Origin: Sporichthyaceae bacterium
GTDB taxonomy: Bacteria; Actinomycetota; Actinomycetes; JACCUZ01
Direction: 5' to 3'
Assembly: GCA_013698395.1 (NCBI GenBank)
Contig: JACCUZ010000284.1
Coordinates: forward strand, 1-6,470
Length of the DNA: 6,470 bases
Positions 1 through 6,470 of this stretch are shown in pieces (positions within the stretch are counted from its first letter, which is position 1; each line of letters starts with the position of its first letter). The notes under the pieces were generated by a model that was given only the letters and a program-made list of their open reading frames with translations, made no database searches and was not told the DNA's origin. A program made the position numbers and the translations under genes.

Positions 1-1383
<1,383 letters not shown>

Positions 1384-1409
1384 GCGGCGGGCGGTACGCG
1401 CGGAAGTCC

Positions 1410-1414
1410 AGGAG
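1410..1414 (+). promoter_or_regulatory. ribosome binding site of the acuC-like gene
   Basis: AGGAG lies five bases before a TTG codon at 1420. It fixes the start of the deacetylase gene at this non-ATG codon. No ATG or better-placed GTG occurs between the acs stop and the start of conserved sequence, and the in-frame GTG at 1441 has no comparable site. Confidence 0.7.
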
Positions 1415-1419
1415 CGGCG

Positions 1420-2613
1420 TTGAGCACGTCAGTCCTGGTCGTGTGGAGTGACGACCTTCTGCAGTACGACCTCGGCTACGGCCACCCGATGGCGCCCAAC
1501 CGGCTCGCACTCACGATGGCGCTCGCGAACGAGTTAGGCGTCCTCGCCCGGTCGGTTGTGCGAGTCGCACCGCCGCATCCGGTGACCGACGCCGTGCTCG
1601 AGCTGGTGCACGCGGCGGACTACGTGGGGGCGGTTCGCGCAGCGCCACTGCACGGGGCTGTGGAGCTACTTGCGACGTTCGGCCTGGGCGATGCCGACAA
1701 CCCCATCTTCGAGGGGATGCACAAGGCGTCCGCGATGGTGGTCGGGGGCACGGTCGACGCCGCGCGAGCGGTTCGTACGGGCGCAGCAGAGCACGCCGTC
1801 AACCTCGCGGGCGGCCTCCACCACGCGATGCCATCCAGAGCCTCAGGCTTCTGCGTCTACAACGATGCCGCAGTGGCCATCGCTGACCTGCTGGCCGACG
1901 GCGTGCAGCGGGTGGCCTACGTCGATGTCGATGCACACCATGGGGACGGCGTGGAGGCAGCCTTCTACGACGACTCCCGTGTGCTGACGATCAGCCTCCA
2001 CGAAAGTGGCTACAGCGCCTTTCCGGGATCGGGCTTCCCCCATCACATCGGCGCGGGCCGAGCAGAGGGCACCGCTGTCAACGTCGCCTTGCCGCCGGAC
2101 ACCGGTGACGCCGGCTGGCTGCGTGCGTTCTCGGCCGTCGTGCCGCCGCTGGTTCGCGCGTTCGAACCGGAGATCTTGGTGACGCAGCTCGGCTGCGACT
2201 CACATCGCCTCGACCCGCTCGCGCACCTCGACCTCAGCGTCGATGCGCAGCGGATGACTTACGCCGTCCTCCACGAGCTGGCACACGAGGTGGCCTCCGG
2301 GCGTTGGGTGGCGGTCGGCGGCGGCGGATACGACATCGTTCGGGTGGTGCCGGCCTCGTGGGTCCACCTCCTGGCCGAGATGACGGGCGAGCCCCTCGAC
2401 CCGACCAGGCGCCCCCCGGAGACGTGGCGCCGGTTGGTCAAAGAGTGCACCGGACAGGAGGCGCCGGAGTCGCTGACCGACGGCGGAACTGCGGAGTACC
2501 GCGCCTGGGACGCCGGCGAAGGTGACCCTGACGACCCGTTGGACCGCGCGATCGCAGCCACGCGGCGGGCCGTGTTCCCCGAACACGGCCTCGATCCGAT
2601 CGACCCACGATGA
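1420..2613 (+). CDS. acuC: AcuC-type zinc-dependent protein deacetylase (class I HDAC fold)
   Basis: This is a metal-dependent deacylase of the arginase/HDAC fold, 397 residues, close to the usual AcuC length. Visible active-site features are the tandem histidines H134-H135 in GGLHHAMP, the zinc ligands D171 and H173 in DVDAHHGDG, the third ligand D260 in QLGCDSHRLDPLAHL, and the transition-state tyrosine Y304 in GGGGYD. All catalytic residues are therefore present and the protein should be active. The start is TTG, supported by AGGAG five bases upstream. AcuC of B. subtilis deacetylates acetyl-CoA synthetase. Here the gene lies 36 bases after acs and overlaps the acetyltransferase gene by ATGA, which strongly suggests the same job: reactivating acetylated Acs. 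The region after about residue 325 (PETWRRLVKECTG onward) is an acidic, less conserved tail, typical of AcuC as I remember the family. A small-molecule acylamide substrate, as for acetylpolyamine amidohydrolases, is possible but less likely in this context. There is no signal peptide, so it is cytoplasmic. Confidence 0.93.
   Translation: MSTSVLVVWSDDLLQYDLGYGHPMAPNRLALTMALANELGVLARSVVRVAPPHPVTDAVLELVHAADYVGAVRAAPLHGAVELLATFGLGDADNPIFEGMHKASAMVVGGTVDAARAVRTGAAEHAVNLAGGLHHAMPSRASGFCVYNDAAVAIADLLADGVQRVAYVDVDAHHGDGVEAAFYDDSRVLTISLHESGYSAFPGSGFPHHIGAGRAEGTAVNVALPPDTGDAGWLRAFSAVVPPLVRAFEPEILVTQLGCDSHRLDPLAHLDLSVDAQRMTYAVLHELAHEVASGRWVAVGGGGYDIVRVVPASWVHLLAEMTGEPLDPTRRPPETWRRLVKECTGQEAPESLTDGGTAEYRAWDAGEGDPDDPLDRAIAATRRAVFPEHGLDPIDPR
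2568..2603 (+). promoter_or_regulatory. two adjacent inverted repeats at the acuC-pat junction
   Basis: GGCCGTGTTC (2568-2577) and GAACACGGCC (2581-2590) form a perfect 10-bp inverted repeat around a CCC loop. A further G-U pair (2567/2591) is possible in RNA. Directly after it, TCGATC (2591-2596) and GATCGA (2598-2603) form a 6-bp inverted repeat around a single C. Both lie in the last codons of acuC, ending 6 bases before the pat ATG at 2610. The RNA hairpin has no following U-run, so a classic terminator is unlikely. It may couple translation of pat to acuC, mark RNA processing, or stop a fraction of transcripts. The symmetry is seen directly; any function is inferred. Confidence 0.5.
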
Positions 2614-5228
2614 CCGACTACCCCGCGAGCTGGGAGACCGACGTCGTCCTGGCTGACGGCGGCACGGTGCACCTGCGCCCCATCGTGCCGGACGACGCCG
2701 ACCGCCTGCAGGCCCTCCACGCCGGGCTCTCCGAGGAGACGATCCGCTACCGATTCTTCGCGGCTCATCCCAAGCTGTCCGAGAAAGAGGTCGAGCGCTT
2801 CACGCACGTCGACTACGACAGCCGGGTCGCTCTCGTCGCAGTCCTCGGCGGACACCTGATCGCGGTCGGTCGGTTCGATCGTGAACCCGGCACCGACGTC
2901 GCCGAGGTGGCGTTCGTCGTGGCGGACGCGCACCAGCGCCGCGGGTTGGGGTCGGTGCTCCTCGAACACCTCGCCGCGATCGCGGCTGAGAGGGGCATCC
3001 GTCGCTTCGAGGCTGACGTGCTGACCGAGAACAACCGGATGACGGCGGTCTTCCGTGAGGCGGGGTACCAGGCGACGACGTCCTACGACGAGGACGTCAC
3101 CCACCTCGTGTTCCCGATCGAGCCGACAGCGGCGTCCCTTGCCGTCATGCAGTCCCGGGAGCACCGATCGGAGGCGCGTTCCATTCGGCGGCTGCTCCAC
3201 CCCCGGTCAGTGGCGGTCGTGGGGGCGGGACGAGATCCGAATGGCATCGGTCACGCGGTTTTTGTCAACCTGATCCGCAGCGGCTTCCACGGCACCGTCT
3301 ACCCGGTCAACCCCAACGCTGAGCACGTGGCCAGTGTGCGGGCCTACCCGAGCGTGGAAGATGTGCCGGGGCCAGTTGACCTCGCCGTTCTGGCGGTGCC
3401 AGCGCCCGCAGTCGCCGACGTCATCTCACAGAGCGCCCGCAAAGGTGTCCACGGACTGGTCGTCATGTCCGGGGGCTACAGCGAGTCGGGTCCTGCTGGA
3501 GCGCTGGCTGAGCGGAAGCTGGTTTCGGCGGCCAGGACCAACGGCATGCGGGTGATTGGACCGAACTGCCTCGGTGTCATGAACGCCGCGACGACAGTGC
3601 GGCTCAACGCCTCATTAGCGCGGACCCTGCCGCAGATCGGCCGGGCCGGGCTGTTCACCCAGTCGGGGGCCCTCGGGACGGTGATTCTGGACGCCGTCTG
3701 CCAACGCGGGCTCGGGCTCTCGTCCTTCGTGTCGGTCGGCAACCGAGCCGACGTCAGCGGCAACGATCTGCTGCAGTACTGGGAGGACGACCCAGACACC
3801 GACGTCGTACTGCTCTATCTGGAGACCTTCGGCAACCCCCGCAAGTTCGCCAGGCTCGCTCGGCGGATCGGCCGTACCAAGCCGATCGTTGCCGTGAAGA
3901 GCCGGGGGTCGGTTGCTGTGCCGCTCACGCAGGAGGAGGTCCCCGAAGGCGCCGTCAACGCGCTGTTCCGCCAGGCTGGCGTCATCCGCGTCGACACAAT
4001 GTCTCAGTTGTTCGACCTGGCTGTGCTTCTGACCGCCCAGCCTGTTCCGTCGGGTCGCCGGGTCGCCGTTGTGGGAAACTCGCTTCCGCTCGCCCGGTTG
4101 GCCGCTGATGCCTGTGCCGGTGGCGGCCTGGAGATCGCTGCCGGCTACCCGCTGATTCTCCCAGGCGGCTGCGCCCCAGAGGACGTTCGAAAGGCCCTGG
4201 CTGGGGTGCTGTCAGAGCCCGACGTCGACGCCGTGGCCTCGCAGTTCGTTCTGCCTATCGGTGCCTCAGCGGCGGACCTGGCGCATCAGCTCTCAGAAGC
4301 AAGCCTCGGCACCGACAAACCGGTGGTCTCGACGTTCCTGGCTCTCGATGGGCAACCGGTGGGCGAGGAGCAGCGACCTGGCCGGGTGCCGCTGTACGCG
4401 TCGCCGGAGGAGGCGGTGTCGGCGCTGGCGCGAGCAGCCGCGTACGGGGAATGGCGACGCCGACCCGAGGGCGAGATACCGCTGTTGGATGACGTTGATC
4501 CGGCGGCGGCTCGCGAACTGGTCGAGAGGGAGCTGGCAGACCGATCGGACGGGCTGGAGGTGTCCGGGGACTGCGTCACTGGGCTGCTTGCCGCGTACGG
4601 CGTGGAGGTCTGGCGCAGCGTTGCCGCCGACTCCGTCGACGAAGCCGTGAGCGGTGCACGGGAGGTGGGCTACCCGGTGGCCTTGAAGGCCACGGCGCCT
4701 TCCCTTCGGCACAGACCTGACCTTGGGGCGGTGCGGCTGGACATCGATTCCGAGGAGGACCTGCGGGAGGCGTACGGCCAGATGACCGCCCACCTCGGGG
4801 GGCCGACTGCCGCCCTGACCGTGCAGGCGATGGCCCCGCCTGGTGTCGCCACCGTGATCCGCATCCATGAAGACCCCGCGTTCGGCGCGCTCGTGTCCTT
4901 CGGGGTGGGCGGCGCCGCAACAGATCTGCTCGGTGACCGAGCCTTCCGCATCGTCCCGATGACCGACCTGGACGCGGCGGAGCTCATCCGCTCGGTGCGG
5001 GCGGCTCCGTTGCTCTTCGGATATCGAGGTAGCGAGCCGGTGAACGTCAAAGCCCTCGAGCAGTTGCTGCTCCGGGTGGCTCGGCTGGCCGACGATCTGC
5101 CAGAGGTGGCCGAGCTCGAGCTCAACCCGGTGGTCGCCTCCTCCGGGGCGCTCAGCGTCCTGCAGGCCAGCGCGCGGCTCAGCCTGCCCACCGCGCGGCT
5201 GGACACCGGGCCGCGCCGGCTGCACTAA
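2610..5228 (+). CDS. pat: Pat-type protein lysine acetyltransferase: N-terminal GNAT plus acyl-CoA-synthetase-like domains
   Basis: An 872-residue cytoplasmic enzyme, inferred to transfer acetyl from acetyl-CoA to a lysine of acyl-CoA synthetases such as Acs. Residues about 8-170 are a GNAT domain with the acetyl-CoA pyrophosphate loop QRRGLG (109-114) and a candidate catalytic glutamate E99 in AEVAFVV. Residues about 191-325 are a CoA-binding Rossmann domain (VAVVGAGRDPNGIG). Residues about 345-480 are a succinyl-CoA-ligase-like domain (LFTQSGALG). Residues about 650-855 are an ATP-grasp domain ending in LLGDRAFR and ELELNPV. This GNAT-first order is that of Streptomyces lividans Pat and the reverse of Salmonella Pat; the N-terminal YPASWETDVVLADGGT and C-terminal GPRRL also look like the streptomycete form. 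There is no cyclic-nucleotide-binding domain, unlike the mycobacterial enzyme. The phospho-histidine segment of ADP-forming synthetases is absent (no histidine between 281 and 559), so the large part is probably a regulatory sensor. The start overlaps the acuC stop (ATGA) and lacks a clear Shine-Dalgarno sequence. Confidence 0.91.
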   Translation: MTDYPASWETDVVLADGGTVHLRPIVPDDADRLQALHAGLSEETIRYRFFAAHPKLSEKEVERFTHVDYDSRVALVAVLGGHLIAVGRFDREPGTDVAEVAFVVADAHQRRGLGSVLLEHLAAIAAERGIRRFEADVLTENNRMTAVFREAGYQATTSYDEDVTHLVFPIEPTAASLAVMQSREHRSEARSIRRLLHPRSVAVVGAGRDPNGIGHAVFVNLIRSGFHGTVYPVNPNAEHVASVRAYPSVEDVPGPVDLAVLAVPAPAVADVISQSARKGVHGLVVMSGGYSESGPAGALAERKLVSAARTNGMRVIGPNCLGVMNAATTVRLNASLARTLPQIGRAGLFTQSGALGTVILDAVCQRGLGLSSFVSVGNRADVSGNDLLQYWEDDPDTDVVLLYLETFGNPRKFARLARRIGRTKPIVAVKSRGSVAVPLTQEEVPEGAVNALFRQAGVIRVDTMSQLFDLAVLLTAQPVPSGRRVAVVGNSLPLARLAADACAGGGLEIAAGYPLILPGGCAPEDVRKALAGVLSEPDVDAVASQFVLPIGASAADLAHQLSEASLGTDKPVVSTFLALDGQPVGEEQRPGRVPLYASPEEAVSALARAAAYGEWRRRPEGEIPLLDDVDPAAARELVERELADRSDGLEVSGDCVTGLLAAYGVEVWRSVAADSVDEAVSGAREVGYPVALKATAPSLRHRPDLGAVRLDIDSEEDLREAYGQMTAHLGGPTAALTVQAMAPPGVATVIRIHEDPAFGALVSFGVGGAATDLLGDRAFRIVPMTDLDAAELIRSVRAAPLLFGYRGSEPVNVKALEQLLLRVARLADDLPEVAELELNPVVASSGALSVLQASARLSLPTARLDTGPRRLH

Positions 5229-5273
5229 ACAACAGGAGCGACGTTTCCGCCAAGCGGCTGACCAGGTCTGTAG
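5229..5273. other. short gap between convergent genes
   Basis: Forty-five bases separate the stop codons of the pat gene (+) and the PEP mutase-family gene (-). I see no strong stem followed by a U-run in either direction; CCGC-CAA-GCGG (around 5248-5258) is too short to call a terminator. An AGGAG (around 5235) has no start codon behind it. Confidence 0.5.
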
Positions 5274-6083
5274 CTATCGTCGGTTGAACAGCGCATCGAC
5301 GTCCGGCAGCTGCTCAAAGCGGGAGAACATCCCTGCTTCCGAGATCTCTTGTGCTGCCCGCAGGAATCCAGCCCAGGCGGTACGCGCAAGTGTGCCGCCC
5401 ACGCTGATCCTCCGCACTCCGAGTGCCGCCGCCTCCGCCGCAGTGATGAAAGGAGCGTTGATCAGCAGGTTCACCGGTTTGGGTGACACCGCGGCGACGA
5501 CGGCCTTGACGTCCTCAACGGTTCCGATCCGCGGGGCGTAGAGGCAGTCGGCGCCAGCGTCGGCGTACGCGCGCAGCCTTCGGGTCGCCTCGTCGATGTC
5601 GGGACGTCCGACGACGAAACCCTCAGATCGACCAGTCAAGACGACCCCTGTGCCGCTTTCATCGATCCCTTGCCGCGCGGCCCGAACACGCTCTACGGCC
5701 AGATCGAAGTCATGGAGCGGCTCGTTCTTGTCGCCCGTGGAGTCCTCGATCGAGAGTCCCGCTATCCCGGTGATTGCGGCAATCTTCACGTTTATTCGGA
5801 CTTGCTGGGGATCGACCGCAAACCCGTTCCTGAAATCTGCGTTCACTGGCAGATCCACAGCATCCACGACGGCCCGCAGGTGTTCGAGCGTCTGACCGAG
5901 CGTGACGTCGTTGTCCGCGCGACCCAGTGTCCATGCGAACCCGGCGCTTGTGGTCGCCAGAGCCTTGAAGCCGAGTTGCTCCAGGGCGCGAGCGCTCCCC
6001 GTGTCCCAGGGGTTGGGCATCACGAAGCATCCGGAGGTGTGCATGCGGTGGAACTCAGTGATCCGCTGGTCGTACACGTTCAT
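5274..6083 (-). CDS. PEP mutase / isocitrate lyase superfamily protein, substrate unknown
   Basis: A TIM-barrel protein of 269 residues in the phosphoenolpyruvate mutase/isocitrate lyase superfamily, whose members make or break C-C or P-C bonds of 2-oxo acids with a bound Mg ion. Visible signatures, numbered from the chosen start, are FVMPNPWDTGSA near the N-terminus, VNADFRNGF (80-88) with a likely metal-site aspartate D83, GLSIEDSTGD with E113 and D114, the active-site strand TGRSEGF (R152, E154), GADCLYAP, PKPVN, and GVRRISVGGTLART near the C-terminus. The usual KKCGH of true isocitrate lyases is absent, so this is neither an isocitrate lyase nor a clear methylisocitrate lyase. It fits the widespread uncharacterised branch often labelled only by superfamily. 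The ATG at 6083 is chosen over the in-frame ATG four codons upstream (6095) because GAGGTG lies four bases before it. The gene points toward the acs group; no functional link is evident. Confidence 0.9.
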   Translation of the reverse strand: MNVYDQRITEFHRMHTSGCFVMPNPWDTGSARALEQLGFKALATTSAGFAWTLGRADNDVTLGQTLEHLRAVVDAVDLPVNADFRNGFAVDPQQVRINVKIAAITGIAGLSIEDSTGDKNEPLHDFDLAVERVRAARQGIDESGTGVVLTGRSEGFVVGRPDIDEATRRLRAYADAGADCLYAPRIGTVEDVKAVVAAVSPKPVNLLINAPFITAAEAAALGVRRISVGGTLARTAWAGFLRAAQEISEAGMFSRFEQLPDVDALFNRR

Positions 6084-6087
6084 GCTC

Positions 6088-6093
6088 CACCTC
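6088..6093 (-). promoter_or_regulatory. ribosome binding site of the PEP mutase-family gene
   Basis: Read on the minus strand, GAGGTG stands four bases before the ATG whose first base is 6083. It matches six consecutive bases of the anti-Shine-Dalgarno complement. The upstream in-frame ATG (6095) is preceded by CTTGACCG, with no such match, so the shorter protein is preferred. Confidence 0.65.
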
Positions 6094-6218
6094 ATCGGTC
6101 AAGACGTCGGTGTCGGTACCTAATCAGATCGGCCGCCACCAAACTCGTGTTCCCCGCTTGTCCTCGCGGCAGATTGATCGAGCGGCTGAACGAGGTCCGC
6201 GCCGGTGTGGACGAGTCA

Positions 6219-6234
6219 CCGCAAGGCCGCAAGG
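6219..6234. repeat. tandem duplication of an 8-bp unit
   Basis: CCGCAAGG occurs twice back to back, seven bases downstream of the UvrA-like stop codon in that gene's direction. Two copies are too few for a regulatory array. It may be a replication-slippage scar or chance. Confidence 0.5.
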
Positions 6235-6240
6235 TCTCGG

Positions 6241-6470
<230 letters not shown>

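Larger units (their letters stand above)
6084..6240. other. intergenic region between the UvrA-like and PEP mutase-family genes
   Basis: This 157-base gap lies between two minus-strand genes and probably carries the promoter of the downstream one. I could not place -35 and -10 boxes with normal spacing; TAGGTA (minus strand, around 6118-6123) is the best -10 candidate but is unconvincing. No strong terminator stem with a U-run follows the UvrA-like stop. Confidence 0.4.

Noticed and set aside
2259..3200. 313-codon minus-strand frame spanning the acuC-pat junction
   Set aside because: It overlaps conserved catalytic segments of both genes and has low-complexity composition and no family resemblance.
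5112..5123. 12-bp perfect palindrome GAGCTCGAGCTC
   Set aside because: It is produced by the conserved residues ELEL written with the preferred codons GAG and CTC before the ATP-grasp metal-site asparagine, so no regulatory meaning is needed.
5193..5216. GCGCGGC / GCCGCGC stem (7 bp, 10-base loop) near the end of pat as a terminator
   Set aside because: It lies inside the coding region in very G+C-rich codons (ARLDTGPR), has no following U-run, and 7-bp G+C stems arise often by chance here.
4293..5225. 310-codon minus-strand frame inside pat
   Set aside because: Antisense shadow of the ATP-grasp region; no motif or credible start site.
6084..6095. Longer N-terminus (four extra residues, MRWS) for the PEP mutase-family protein
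   Set aside because: The upstream ATG has no ribosome site, while the GAGGTG that overlaps these codons is correctly spaced for the ATG at 6083.

Overview
The window looks like chromosomal DNA from a high-G+C actinobacterium. Third codon positions are overwhelmingly G or C, long antisense shadow frames are common, one gene starts with TTG, and the protein families have actinobacterial layouts: an acetyltransferase with its GNAT domain at the N-terminus, and a UvrA-like paralogue. There is no sign of a phage, insertion sequence, CRISPR array, tRNA or rRNA.

Left part (1-5228, + strand): three closely packed genes that probably form one transcription unit. They are the C-terminal 460 residues of acetyl-CoA synthetase (acs, cut by the window's left edge), an AcuC-type zinc-dependent deacetylase of the class I histone-deacetylase fold, and a Pat-type protein acetyltransferase in which a GNAT domain precedes a large acyl-CoA-synthetase-like region. 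The acs-acuC gap is 36 bases, and acuC and pat overlap by four bases (ATGA). The set makes sense as a self-contained control circuit. Acs makes acetyl-CoA from acetate. The GNAT enzyme would acetylate the catalytic lysine of Acs, whose target motif PKTRSGK is intact, and switch it off. The AcuC-like enzyme would remove the acetyl group. The logic parallels Bacillus subtilis acsA/acuABC, but the acetyltransferase is a different, multidomain protein.

The acyl-CoA-synthetase part of the acetyltransferase has lost the phospho-histidine segment, so it is probably a sensor or regulatory domain rather than an enzyme. At the acuC-pat junction the end of acuC holds a perfect 10-bp inverted repeat with a 3-base loop, directly followed by a 6-bp inverted repeat. 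The pat start has no clear Shine-Dalgarno sequence. Together these suggest that pat translation depends on translation of acuC.

Right part (5274-6470, - strand): a PEP mutase/isocitrate lyase superfamily protein of unknown substrate, convergent with the acs group. Beyond it lies the C-terminal 75 residues of a UvrA-like ABC ATPase, cut by the right edge. The 157-base gap between them holds only a short tandem 8-bp repeat. Neither gene has an obvious link to the acetylation module.
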